The translations under genes were made by a program, and so were the position numbers. A stretch of 64,000 nt of DNA from positions 18,643-82,642 of the forward strand of contig ABYL01000015.1 of NCBI GenBank assembly GCA_000173575.1. Direction: 5' to 3'. Positions 15,709-23,948 of this stretch are shown piece by piece (position 1 is the first letter of the stretch; every line of letters begins with the position of its first letter). Below the pieces are notes generated by a model. That model was not told the DNA's origin, ran no database searches, and saw nothing but the letters and a program-made list of their open reading frames with translations. The DNA comes from Burkholderia sp. H160 (GTDB lineage Bacteria > Pseudomonadota > Gammaproteobacteria > Burkholderiales > Burkholderiaceae).

Positions 15709-18651
15709 TCAGGTGTGTCGAGCGTCTGCGTCGCTGTACGCGCCGGCGGCATCGAGACGCTCAAAGATCATTTCCGGCAACACGGGCGTTTCGTCAAAAC
15801 GAATCGACCACCGGCTCAGCGCATCTTCAATGGCGCTGACGATCGCCGCGGACGCGGGAATCGTCCCGCTCTCGCCTGCGCCTTTGACGCCAAGTGGGTT
15901 ATTCGGCGAAGGGGAAACAAGATGCGCCATCTCGATGCGGGATGGCATGTCGAGTGCTGTAGGCAGCAGAAACTCGGCGAAATTTGTCGCAAGCGGCTGT
16001 GCATTCTCGTCATAGCCGTGCCGCTCGAGCAGCGTATTTCCGATCCCATGGGAAATGCCACCAATCACCTGCCCCTCGACAAGCATCGGATTGATCACGG
16101 TTCCGCAATCGTGTGCGACGCCATAACGCAGCACCTTGACGTAGCCGGTCCCGACATCCACCTCGACTTCCGCGAACGCCGTTCCATTGGAGTAGACGCT
16201 GGCTTTCGGGGAAAAATAATGCGTTACGGTCATGCCAGGATCCAGCCAGTCAGGTAGCGTGAATCCCGGTGTCCCATAAGACATTCGAGCAATTTGCCCG
16301 AGCGGCAACGCCTTTTCCGGAGTCCCCTGGACGCGTACGACGCCATGCGCGAGCTCAATCTGATCCAGCGGAACACGCAGCATGTTCGCGGCGAGCGTCC
16401 TGATTTTTTCGGCAAGCTTGCCGCATGCGATGTGAACCGCATTTCCGGCGTTGACGGTTATTCGGCTCGCAAATGTTCCGATGCCCATTGCCAGCTTGCC
16501 GGTGTCACCGACGACTACCGTAATGGCGTCCATGTCGACGCCGAGCTGATCGGCAGCGATCTGGGCAAAGATGGTTTTCATCCCTTGCCCTTGCGCGCCC
16601 GCACCGCCGACGTTCACGTTTATGCGCCCGTCGTTTTGCAACGTGACTTCAGCCCCTTCATAAGGCCCGAGACCGCAACCCTCGACATAGTTGGCAAAGC
16701 CGATCCCCAGATGCCTTTGCTGACGGCGTGCGTCCTCCTGACGGACGCGAAACGCATGCAGATCGGCGAGTTCGACGGCCTTTTCCTGGGTCTTCGGATA
16801 ATCGCCGGAGTCATACACCATCGGCGCGCCGTCGCGGAATATCAGACCCGTTTTGTACGGAAGCTGGTCCGGCTGCACGAAATTGCGGCGTCGAATTTCC
16901 AGACGGGCGAGGCCGATCTCATCGGCCGCTGCATCGAGCATCCGCTCCATCGCGAATACCGCCTTGGGTCGACCCGCGCCACGCACCGGCGTGGTGGGCA
17001 CCATGTTCGTGGAAGCCACCTTCAACTTCACGTCGAATGCCGGCACGACGTATGGGCCCAGCGACGAGGTCACCGCGATGATCGGCACGACAATGCCCCA
17101 AGGCACGTACGCACCGTTATCGTGGACCACGGAGCCGCGCACGCCGAGAATCTTTCCGTCTTTGTCGAGCGCCATCTCGAGATCCCACAACTGATCGCGC
17201 TCCTGGGTAATGGACAGGAAGTGCTCGCGCCGGTCTTCGGTCCACTTGACCGGCACACCCAACCTGAGTGCCGCGGAGGCCACGACAAACTCTTCCGGAT
17301 AGGCAATACCCTTGGGACCGAAGGCCCCCCCGACATCCGGCATGATGACCCGGATCTTCGCTTCGTCGTAACGGAGCGCTTCCGCGAGAACGCGTCTCTC
17401 CAGATGCGGCGCCTGGCCTGAATTCCAGACGGTCAAATCACCGGTACCGCGATCGAGCCGCGCGAGGGTCGCGCGACACTCCATCGGATGCGCCGTTCCG
17501 CGATGATGGAATATCTCGCGCTTGACCACGTGCGCGGCGCGAGCGAAGGCCGAGTCGATGTCACCGAAAGCAAACGGCATAACCAGAAGAACGTTTGTTG
17601 GAACGTCGCTGTGAGCCGGCGGCGCGTCCGGTTCGAATATCGTCCGGATATCGCTGGCGACAGGCAATACCTCGTACTCGACGTGCACCAGGTTAGCCGC
17701 GTCTTCGGCGATGTACCGGCTTTCTGCAAGAACAACCGCAACCGCCTCGCCGACGTAGCACACTTCGTCCGCGGTCAGCGGTGACCACATGCGCGGGTCG
17801 CTCAGCATGTGAGTCGGTGCCAGGGACGGCAATGGTCGCCGAAGTGCTTCATCCAGATCCGCGTGGGTCCAGACATGCCGTACGCCTGGTATGGCCTTTG
17901 CGGCTTCCGTATCGATATGCTTGATGCGAGCGTGCGCATGAGACGAGCGCACGAAACAGCAATGCAGTGTTCCGGGGAGATGGATATCGTCGACGAATTG
18001 CCCCTCGCCTTTCAGCAACGCAGGATCTTCGGTTCGCTTGACAGGTTTTCCGACGTATCGTGCACCCACGGTCGAATTCGCGTGGAGATCACAATCTTCT
18101 GAATGCTCGGTAACGTGTCCGAAGACAGGATCTGACTCGCCGCGCATTCGGGCTGCCGCTAGCAGCGCCGCCTCCACTATTGCCTGGTAACCCGTGCACC
18201 GGCAGATGTTCCCGCTGATCGCATCGCGGACTTCGGCGTCGGACGGGGCCGGGTTGGCGCTCAGAAACTCCGTTAGCGTTGTCAACATGCCCGGCGTGCA
18301 GTACCCGCACTGCAACGCATGGCGATCCTGAAACGCCTGTTGCAGGACGCCGAGCGAGCCGTCGGCATTTGCAAGCCCCTCTACGGTTGTGACCTTCCTC
18401 CCGTCTACCTGGCCACAAAGCTGAAGGCAAGAGCGCATGGAACGTCCGTCCACCAGTACCGTGCACGCTCCGCAAACGCCATGCTCACAGCCGTAGTGCG
18501 TGCCTGTCTTGCCAAGTTTGTGACGAAGAAAATCGCCGAGCGTCACTCTAGAGTCGATGTCGCAGGACAGCGGCTCTCCGTTCAATTCGAAGATGATCTT
18601 ACTTTTTTCGACAAACTCAATTCTTCGATCCATCATGCCCTCAGTTCGCAT
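15709..18651 (-). CDS. fused molybdenum hydroxylase: [2Fe-2S] small subunit + molybdopterin large subunit
   Basis: A 980-residue protein that combines two subunits usually encoded separately. Residues 1-165 are the CoxS-type subunit: plant-type [2Fe-2S] cysteines 55, 60, 63 and 75, then helical-domain cysteines 115, 118, 150 and 152. Residues about 190-975 are the molybdopterin subunit, with the catalytic glutamate of xanthine-oxidase-family enzymes at Glu927 in GVKGAGESG. The active-site loop reads PVRGAGRP, close to the form II signature and unlike the AYRCSFR loop of true CO dehydrogenase, so CO is an unlikely substrate. The gene overlaps the FAD-subunit gene by 11 bp. Neighbours suggest it hydroxylates a CoA ester or aromatic ring. 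Confidence 0.93.
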   Translation of the reverse strand: MRTEGMMDRRIEFVEKSKIIFELNGEPLSCDIDSRVTLGDFLRHKLGKTGTHYGCEHGVCGACTVLVDGRSMRSCLQLCGQVDGRKVTTVEGLANADGSLGVLQQAFQDRHALQCGYCTPGMLTTLTEFLSANPAPSDAEVRDAISGNICRCTGYQAIVEAALLAAARMRGESDPVFGHVTEHSEDCDLHANSTVGARYVGKPVKRTEDPALLKGEGQFVDDIHLPGTLHCCFVRSSHAHARIKHIDTEAAKAIPGVRHVWTHADLDEALRRPLPSLAPTHMLSDPRMWSPLTADEVCYVGEAVAVVLAESRYIAEDAANLVHVEYEVLPVASDIRTIFEPDAPPAHSDVPTNVLLVMPFAFGDIDSAFARAAHVVKREIFHHRGTAHPMECRATLARLDRGTGDLTVWNSGQAPHLERRVLAEALRYDEAKIRVIMPDVGGAFGPKGIAYPEEFVVASAALRLGVPVKWTEDRREHFLSITQERDQLWDLEMALDKDGKILGVRGSVVHDNGAYVPWGIVVPIIAVTSSLGPYVVPAFDVKLKVASTNMVPTTPVRGAGRPKAVFAMERMLDAAADEIGLARLEIRRRNFVQPDQLPYKTGLIFRDGAPMVYDSGDYPKTQEKAVELADLHAFRVRQEDARRQQRHLGIGFANYVEGCGLGPYEGAEVTLQNDGRINVNVGGAGAQGQGMKTIFAQIAADQLGVDMDAITVVVGDTGKLAMGIGTFASRITVNAGNAVHIACGKLAEKIRTLAANMLRVPLDQIELAHGVVRVQGTPEKALPLGQIARMSYGTPGFTLPDWLDPGMTVTHYFSPKASVYSNGTAFAEVEVDVGTGYVKVLRYGVAHDCGTVINPMLVEGQVIGGISHGIGNTLLERHGYDENAQPLATNFAEFLLPTALDMPSRIEMAHLVSPSPNNPLGVKGAGESGTIPASAAIVSAIEDALSRWSIRFDETPVLPEMIFERLDAAGAYSDADARHT

Positions 18652-19507
18652 TGAATGCCCGGGAGAATGCGCGACCTAGCGCACGTTCCGTCACCGTGCA
18701 CGCAAGACGCTTTCGATAGGCGGCGCTGGCGCTCGTGTCGCTGATCGCGTCAATCTCGCCTGCGCGGCTCGCCGCCAGTCTTGCGAGATCGGCGTCTGGC
18801 TGCCGTCCTTCGAGCATGCCGGCCAGATCGAGACGATGAGGTTGTCCGCCCATTCCGCAGAGCACCGCTTCAGCTCGTCTGATCGAGCGATTTGCGTCGA
18901 CCGAAACCATCACCGCGGCGCCGACGATCGCGAAATCGCCATGTCTGCGTGCGAATTCCTCGAACGCGTATCCGTGCGGCTCGGTCCAGATACGAAGGCG
19001 AATTTGCGTCACCATTTCGTCGGGCTCAATCGACGTGGTCATGAATCCGACTGCGAACTCATCGAATGGGACGCGCCGCTCGCCGCGGGGGCCCACGGCG
19101 ATGATGGTCGCATTGAAGATTGCAGCAAGAGCAGGCTGCTCCGATGCCGGATCGAAGTTGCAGACGCTTCCAACAAACGTGCCTCGATTTCGCGTCTGGA
19201 TGTGGCCGACCAATTGATACGCCTCGACCATCAACGGTGCATGTTGAAGAATCAAGGGGGATTGCTCGATATCCCGCTGACGGACCAGGGCACCAATGCA
19301 GACCTCGTCGCCTTCCAGTGTTATCCGGTCGAGACCGGGAATGGCGTTCACGTCGATCAGATGGTCCATATACGCGTAGCGCATGGCCAGCATCGGCATC
19401 AGCGTCTGCCCGCCCGCGATGATGCGCGCGTTGTCCAGCGTCGAAAGCAACTCGACCGCTTGCGCCAAGCTCTCCGGACGGTGCCAGATAAACGGTGCTG
19501 ATTTCAC
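18641..19507 (-). CDS. FAD-binding subunit of molybdenum hydroxylase (CoxM-like)
   Basis: A 288-residue FAD subunit of the xanthine dehydrogenase family. IIAGGQTLMPMLAMRYA is the first FAD pyrophosphate motif, and TFVGSVCNFDPASEQPA corresponds to the second (TxGGslxxxxPaxD), with Val and Ser replacing its usual paired glycines. A C-terminal CODH-type domain follows. I chose a GTG start seven bases after GGAAGG, four bases after the thiolase stop; an earlier in-frame GTG would add 20 residues inside the thiolase gene. With the fused Fe-S/Mo subunit it makes the complete electron chain from Mo through 2Fe-2S to FAD. Confidence 0.9.
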   Translation of the reverse strand: MKSAPFIWHRPESLAQAVELLSTLDNARIIAGGQTLMPMLAMRYAYMDHLIDVNAIPGLDRITLEGDEVCIGALVRQRDIEQSPLILQHAPLMVEAYQLVGHIQTRNRGTFVGSVCNFDPASEQPALAAIFNATIIAVGPRGERRVPFDEFAVGFMTTSIEPDEMVTQIRLRIWTEPHGYAFEEFARRHGDFAIVGAAVMVSVDANRSIRRAEAVLCGMGGQPHRLDLAGMLEGRQPDADLARLAASRAGEIDAISDTSASAAYRKRLACTVTERALGRAFSRAFNAN

Positions 19508-19511
19508 TTTT

Positions 19512-20684
19512 TCACCTTCCAAGGATGTGTATCGCACACGCACCGTGATCGAAGCCGTACGTGCCACCGCCGGTTATATGCGCCAGCCCGATTCGTGGAC
19601 CGGACCGCTTGTCTTGTGCGACCTGTCGCGGACCGCAGCGCCCCTGCAGCTGACGAGTGATTTCGACGATCTGCGCAATTCCTGACGCGCCGAGAGGATG
19701 CCCGCGACAGAGCAGGCCACCAGACGGGTTGAACGGAATTCGCCCGTTGATCGATGTTTGCCCGTCTCTGATCAAACCCGCCCCGCTTCCGTGGGCCGCA
19801 AAGCCAAGCGCTTCGTAGTACAGCAGTTCGGCGATGGTAAAGGCGTCGTGGCACTCGACAACATCGATATCTGAAGGCCCGATCCCGCACGATTCATAGG
19901 TTTCGTTCGCGCATCGCACCGTGACCTCGGGAGTCGTGATGTCCCGCGCCCCCTGCATATAACGGCCCGAGGTGAGATGAGACGCGAGAATCCTCACGGC
20001 GCCTTGCTGTTTCGCTTCGGAAAGATCGGAGGCGACAAGCACTACAGCCGCGGCACCGTCGCCAAGCGGGCAGCACTGCTGCAAAGTCAGCGGCGACGCC
20101 ACCGGCCGGCTTCCGAGCACTTCGTCGATCGAGATGGCGCTGCGGATTTGCGCGTATGGGTTGAGCGCGCCATTCGCCCTGGCCTTGACGGCGATCTGCG
20201 CGAGATCTCGGGGCGACAAATCGAATTCATGCATGTATCGCTGCGCGCGCATCGCGTACAGCGCGGGCATTGTTATTCCGTTAGCCGCCTCGACATCCTC
20301 ATCGCCCAGGTCAAGCGGTCCGCCGCCAAGGCGAGTCAGCTGCTCCGCGCCGACCACGACCGCGCAATCCACCGCACCTGCGGCGATCGCGAGGTAGGCG
20401 AGCCGGAATGCGCTCGCTGAAGACGAGCAGGCGTTCTCGACGTTCATTGCCTCGATGCCGGTGAGCCCTGTCTCCCGTGCGATACGTTGGGCAGCCAACG
20501 GGCCGCCGGCTACCGTTCCGCAGTAAAGAGCATCGACCTGTCGGCGATCGATTCCGGCTTCATCAAGTGCTTCGATGACCGCCGGCGCAGCAAGTTGGGA
20601 GAGACTGACTTCCGGGAAACGACCAAAGCGAATCATGCCGGTGCCAACCACGCTGACACTTCTCAAACCGTTCGTCACGCTCAT
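19512..20684 (-). CDS. thiolase-family protein (SCP2-thiolase type)
   Basis: A 390-residue thiolase. The reactive cysteine is Cys86 in VENACSSSASAF. The HDAFTIAELL segment replaces the usual NEAF, and GHPLGASG is near 338. The HDAF form is typical of the nondecarboxylating acetyl-CoA acetyltransferase-like branch that works with DUF35 partners. It should cleave a 3-oxoacyl-CoA with CoA at the end of the pathway. The ATG overlaps the DUF35 stop by ATGA. A third neighbouring gene would normally supply 3-hydroxyacyl-CoA dehydrogenase; none is visible here. Confidence 0.92.
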   Translation of the reverse strand: MSVTNGLRSVSVVGTGMIRFGRFPEVSLSQLAAPAVIEALDEAGIDRRQVDALYCGTVAGGPLAAQRIARETGLTGIEAMNVENACSSSASAFRLAYLAIAAGAVDCAVVVGAEQLTRLGGGPLDLGDEDVEAANGITMPALYAMRAQRYMHEFDLSPRDLAQIAVKARANGALNPYAQIRSAISIDEVLGSRPVASPLTLQQCCPLGDGAAAVVLVASDLSEAKQQGAVRILASHLTSGRYMQGARDITTPEVTVRCANETYESCGIGPSDIDVVECHDAFTIAELLYYEALGFAAHGSGAGLIRDGQTSINGRIPFNPSGGLLCRGHPLGASGIAQIVEITRQLQGRCGPRQVAQDKRSGPRIGLAHITGGGTYGFDHGACAIHILGR

Positions 20685-21091
20685 GAAGCGACCTGCTTAG
20701 AAAGTTCGCCGGGTCCGGTAAAGAAATAAATGAACTGACTCGCTTGTTTATTTGCCGGCTTCACTCGCAATTCGAGCTGCTGCCCTATCTGCACGGCGCC
20801 GCCCGTCTTTTCGATGCGCCCGAAAACCCGCAGACCCTCGCTCAAGTCCACGTACCCGACGATATAGGGGACGTCGACGCCCTTTGGCCCCATATGCACC
20901 ACGCTGTAGCTGTAGAGGGTGCCCAGCGCCGGCAGCGGCGATGCAACGAAGCCGCAATTTCCGCATTGAGGACACGCGGTGATCACCGGGTAGATCGGCG
21001 TTTCGCAATGGGAGCACTTTGCCCCGAGCAATGACCAGCCCTCCGCCCCTCTGACAACGGAGGCTGTGCCTAATCGTCTGAAACCGTCCAC
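20681..21091 (-). CDS. DUF35 / OB-fold acyl-CoA-associated Zn-ribbon protein
   Basis: A 136-residue protein with an N-terminal rubredoxin-like zinc ribbon (CSHC near 26-29 and CPQC near 40-43) followed by an OB-fold (LGTLYSYSVVHM, then PYIVGYVDLSEGLRVFGRI). Such proteins bind next to SCP2-type thiolases and are needed for their activity or CoA-ester channelling. The start is GTG after GGAGCGGGAG. It is the first gene of the long minus-strand operon and is coupled to the thiolase gene. Confidence 0.9.
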   Translation of the reverse strand: MDGFRRLGTASVVRGAEGWSLLGAKCSHCETPIYPVITACPQCGNCGFVASPLPALGTLYSYSVVHMGPKGVDVPYIVGYVDLSEGLRVFGRIEKTGGAVQIGQQLELRVKPANKQASQFIYFFTGPGELSKQVAS

Positions 21092-21121
21092 GTTTGCTCC
21101 CGCTCCTGTTCAAAGCACATG

Positions 21122-21139
21122 GTGTAATGTCCGCTACAC
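21122..21139. promoter_or_regulatory. candidate operator dyad before the molybdenum-hydroxylase operon
   Basis: Arms GTGTA and TACAC are perfect complements around eight bases. The dyad overlaps a TATAGT hexamer reading towards the DUF35 gene, 31 bp from its start. A repressor bound here would block the promoter; the TetR protein encoded at 21.5 kb is the obvious candidate. Confidence 0.35.
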
Positions 21140-21241
21140 TATACCTGCGCACTACAACCGGATAGGTGGGGAAAACCCTGGGATCGCTTCGCTGGCTCGT
21201 TCAGAGAGGATGGAGATTGCGCGGGCTGGCCGGCTGCGCCA

Positions 21242-21255
21242 GCCGATGCATCGGC
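21242..21255. promoter_or_regulatory. 14-bp perfect palindrome
   Basis: GCCGATGCATCGGC reads the same on both strands. It lies midway between the two divergent genes, and its size suits a TetR dimer. No second copy was seen in the window. Confidence 0.3.
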
Positions 21256-21512
21256 CGGCGGCCAGAGCGGAGTGTGAGCCGCAAGACGTGGTGAAGCCTC
21301 TTTATTTCCTGAAAAATCGTATGCGGCTTCGCTGGCTGGCGGATTTCGCCGACAGCGGGCAGAATCCGTCGATGACTGATTCACAGAAAACCGCCCCGGC
21401 CAGAGCCCCCAAAATGCATCGGTTGTTGCGAGCCTTGCCGGGTGACGCACCGATGCGCCGCTTCGGGACAGGCTGTGAATCGTGGAACGTAGGACCGTTT
21501 TGGAGCATGTAA

Positions 21513-22190
21513 GTGGAAATAGAGAAGGCGGGAAGGAAGAAGCCCCTATCGAAGACCGAGAATCGCTTCGCGGAGGGCGTACAGGGGTATCAGCAGCGCG
21601 TCAGCCAGGAAAAGCGCAGGCTGATACTGGAGGTCGCAATCGCAACGTTTCTGCAAAACGGATATGACGCAGCGACGATGGATTCCATCGGCGATCGCGC
21701 AGCAGTGTCATACGCGACTCTATACAAACATTTTCCCAGCAAGGAAATCCTGTTCAGCGAAGCTGTGGACCATCTCACCCATCAGCTGTTCTCACGCTGG
21801 AAGGATCACGTCGTGCCCGCGGAGGTCGAATCGGGCCTTCGCGAAATTGGACGTGCATATAGCGAGCTCGTTTCGGATGCCAGCTTAATTGCCGCTATGC
21901 GACTGGTAATTGCACAAGTGCAAAGGTTTCCGGACATCGGCTCTCGCTTCCAACGCGCAAAACAATTATTCAGCGATATCACCGACAACTGGATGCAAAT
22001 GCGTGTGGACGAACGTGAGCTGCGTATTGCCGACGTGCAACTTGCGCGCGCTGAATTTATCGGCATGCTGGGCGAGACCCTTTTCTATCCACGCCTGACG
22101 CAAATTGACTACGCCATATCCGACGATCAGGCTGCAAGGATCATCGATAGCGCAGTTGCCACTTTCTTAATGCGGTATCGAGTGCAATGA
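21513..22190 (+). CDS. TetR/AcrR-family regulator
   Basis: A 225-residue protein. The helix-turn-helix lies at about 37-83 (ILEVAIATFLQNGYDAATMD, then SYATLYKHFPSKEILF), followed by an all-helical ligand domain whose composition (FPDIGSRF, ending VATFLMRYRV) resembles the AcrR C-terminal family. An N-terminal tail of about 30 polar residues precedes the DNA-binding domain. The start is GTG; codon usage is less GC-rich than in the neighbours. It is divergent from the molybdenum-hydroxylase operon and probably its repressor. Confidence 0.88.
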   Translation: MEIEKAGRKKPLSKTENRFAEGVQGYQQRVSQEKRRLILEVAIATFLQNGYDAATMDSIGDRAAVSYATLYKHFPSKEILFSEAVDHLTHQLFSRWKDHVVPAEVESGLREIGRAYSELVSDASLIAAMRLVIAQVQRFPDIGSRFQRAKQLFSDITDNWMQMRVDERELRIADVQLARAEFIGMLGETLFYPRLTQIDYAISDDQAARIIDSAVATFLMRYRVQ

Positions 22191-22324
22191 GTAACGCCGT
22201 ATTTGCGTGCGACCGATATTTGGGTGGAACGGCCGTCTGAGTGTCCGTCAACGCAGGAGAGTGAGCGTCCGAGACTGACCCGAAAGCAGGCATGTCAGCA
22301 TCGACACACGAACGTCAGGTATTG

Positions 22325-22398
22325 CCGAATTGTGCGCGTAGCCCGTCCATCAGGTTTCGGAGTAATGCGGCCAATCCACCGGCAGGCTTCCCGGGCAT
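22325..22398. repeat. dispersed intergenic repeat, copy A
   Basis: This 74-bp segment matches 60920-60994 at roughly four in five positions, with an unbroken shared core TCAGGTTTCGGAGTAATGC. The two copies differ by an indel and substitutions that break any common reading frame, so it is a DNA-level repeat and not a conserved gene. It lies between the TetR and SDR genes, where nothing else is coded. Confidence 0.65.
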
Positions 22399-22472
22399 CT
22401 TTGACGTCACGACCCACGCCGACAGACCTACCCATCGCGTGCGAGCGCGCGATGGGTACCGCGTCGGCGACT

Positions 22473-23177
22473 TCAGTGTGGCGCCGCGTCGTTCAGACAG
22501 ATGCCCGCCGACAGTCCAGCCTTCAACTGCCGAGTGAATTCGTCGGTTGACACTTCCTCCGCACCGGCCTCGATAGCCTCGTACGCCTGGCGCACGACGT
22601 TGGCCAGCGTCGCCTTCGGAACCTCCAGTCCGCGCGTCAGATCCGTATCGATGAAGCCAGCATGCAGCCCGACAACCTGGGTACGCTGCTCGCGCAGCGA
22701 TTGGCGCAGGCCGTTGGTCAGCGCCCAGGCGGCCGACTTCGACACGCCGTAGGCCGCCAGGATCGGCCGGTTCACCCGGCTCGCAACTGACAGCACGTTC
22801 AGGATCGCGCCGCCGCCGTTGACGGCCAGGTTCCCCGCGAACGCCCGCGACACCGCCAGCATGCCGACCACATTGGTTTCGAAGTGAGCGCGCAACGCGT
22901 CGAGCGCGCCGTCGTCTGTCAGGCTGCCGAACCGCGCGATGCCCGCGTTGTTGATCAGCAGCGTGACGTCGCGCGCCGTGTCGGCGGCCGTGGCCACGGA
23001 CGCCGGATCGGTCACATCGAGCTTCACGGGCACGACACCCTGCAGCATCACGCTGGCCGGATCACGTGCGCCCGCATAAGCCTTCCGCGCCCCTCTTGAG
23101 AGCGCCTGTTTCGCGAACTCGAGGCCACGCCCGCGGTTCACTCCCGTCACGAAAACTACAGCACCTTCGATCTTCAT
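22473..23177 (-). CDS. short-chain dehydrogenase/reductase
   Basis: A 234-residue classical SDR. The cofactor motif TGVNRGRG is near 11-18, NNAG near 80, and the active-site Ser and Tyr-x3-Lys lie in the segments LSVASRVNRPILAAYGV and SK. The C-terminus is shorter than in many SDRs. I start at the ATG after AGGAAGGGCG; a longer frame upstream has no SDR features. It is divergent from the first Ohr gene, and its leader carries an OhrR-type palindrome, so it probably belongs to the peroxide regulon, perhaps reducing aldehydes or ketones from oxidised lipids. Confidence 0.9.
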   Translation of the reverse strand: MKIEGAVVFVTGVNRGRGLEFAKQALSRGARKAYAGARDPASVMLQGVVPVKLDVTDPASVATAADTARDVTLLINNAGIARFGSLTDDGALDALRAHFETNVVGMLAVSRAFAGNLAVNGGGAILNVLSVASRVNRPILAAYGVSKSAAWALTNGLRQSLREQRTQVVGLHAGFIDTDLTRGLEVPKATLANVVRQAYEAIEAGAEEVSTDEFTRQLKAGLSAGICLNDAAPH

Positions 23178-23304
23178 CGCCCTTCCTTTCGCATGATGAA
23201 TGGCGCCCGCACCGGCTCGCCGTCCGCGTAAGATCGGGTGGAAACAGTGCTGCGTTCGCTTGCCGAGCCGTTGCGCCATGTCTTCGCACGCGGCCAATCA
23301 ATAT

Positions 23305-23316
23305 ATCGCATACGAT
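23305..23316. promoter_or_regulatory. OhrR-type operator 1
   Basis: ATCGCATACGAT is an imperfect palindrome (one mismatch) of the same family as three other sites in this locus. It lies 128 bp before the SDR start and between the SDR and the first Ohr gene. Confidence 0.55.
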
Positions 23317-23376
23317 TAAATCTTTTACGCTTGACATCGGGCGCGTCCTCCTCCATTATTCGACGCAAGCGATTAC

Positions 23377-23388
23377 ATCGCATGCGAT
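23377..23388. promoter_or_regulatory. OhrR-type operator 2
   Basis: ATCGCATGCGAT is a perfect palindrome 39 bp before the first Ohr ATG. The same core appears before the MarR/OhrR gene. Confidence 0.6.
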
Positions 23389-23427
23389 CTGATTCGCTTA
23401 GCTCCGCTCTTCACACAGGAATCCATC

Positions 23428-23874
23428 ATGCCCAAGATCGATCAAGTCCTCTTCACAGGCAACTCCAACGCCACGGTCAATCACGACCCCGATGTCCAGC
23501 GCGGTGAGCACGGCGTCCTCGACCTCAAGCTCTCGGCGCTCAACGGTGAAACCCGCGATTTCATTGCCACCGAGTTGCACCCGCGAGCCGAGCAGCTGTT
23601 CTCAGGCGCGTGGTCAGCCTGTTACATCAGCGCGTTCGAGCTTGCGGCCTCGATGAGGAAGGTCACGCTGCCGCCCGACTATTCCGTGGACATCCAGGTA
23701 AGTATCGGAACGGTTGGTAACGGGTTTTGTCTCGGCGCCCAGTTCACCATCCGTGCGCCGGGTCTGGCAACGGCAGTCGTCGAGGCAATCGCGAACCGGG
23801 CCCATCAGATCTGCCCGTACTCGAAGGCCGTGCACGGCAACATCGAGGTCGGCCTGAACGTCGTCACGGCGTGA
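23428..23874 (+). CDS. Ohr/OsmC-family peroxidase, copy 1
   Basis: A 148-residue OsmC-fold protein of the Ohr subgroup, thiol-dependent peroxidases that reduce organic hydroperoxides. The two redox cysteines are Cys65 in GAWSACY and Cys129 in HQICPYSKAV; an extra Cys101 is absent from the second copy. HPRAEQLF holds the Glu that orients the active-site Arg. The ATG follows ACACAGGAATCCATC. Copy 2 starts 75 bp after its stop and has an identical leader, so the pair arose by tandem duplication. Confidence 0.92.
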   Translation: MPKIDQVLFTGNSNATVNHDPDVQRGEHGVLDLKLSALNGETRDFIATELHPRAEQLFSGAWSACYISAFELAASMRKVTLPPDYSVDIQVSIGTVGNGFCLGAQFTIRAPGLATAVVEAIANRAHQICPYSKAVHGNIEVGLNVVTA

Positions 23875-23879
23875 CATTT

Positions 23880-23910
23880 AAATCGCATCCGATTTAATCG
23901 CACATGATTT
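23880..23910. promoter_or_regulatory. OhrR-type operator 3 (double half-sites)
   Basis: The 16-mer AAATCGCATCCGATTT is followed directly by AATCGCACATGATTT, a degenerate second copy. Both lie between the two Ohr genes, 39 bp before the ATG of copy 2, suggesting that copy 2 has its own regulated promoter. Confidence 0.55.
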
Positions 23911-23948
23911 AAATCCGCTTGATACCCTCATTTACACAGGAATCCATC

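Larger units (their letters stand above)
21092..21512. other. divergent intergenic region between the molybdenum-hydroxylase operon and a TetR gene
   Basis: A 421-bp region. It contains two dyads that could be operators: GTGTA-8-TACAC at 21122-21139, overlapping a TATAGT -10-like hexamer on the minus strand (21138-21143), and the perfect palindrome GCCGATGCATCGGC at 21242-21255. The remainder has no supported gene. Confidence 0.5.

Noticed and set aside
15709-18651. Annotation of the Mo enzyme as aerobic CO dehydrogenase
   Set aside because: The active-site loop lacks the AYRCSFR-type Cys, and the neighbours (CaiB, thiolase, crotonase fusion) indicate a CoA-linked pathway. CoxG and XdhC homologues are not specific to CO oxidation.
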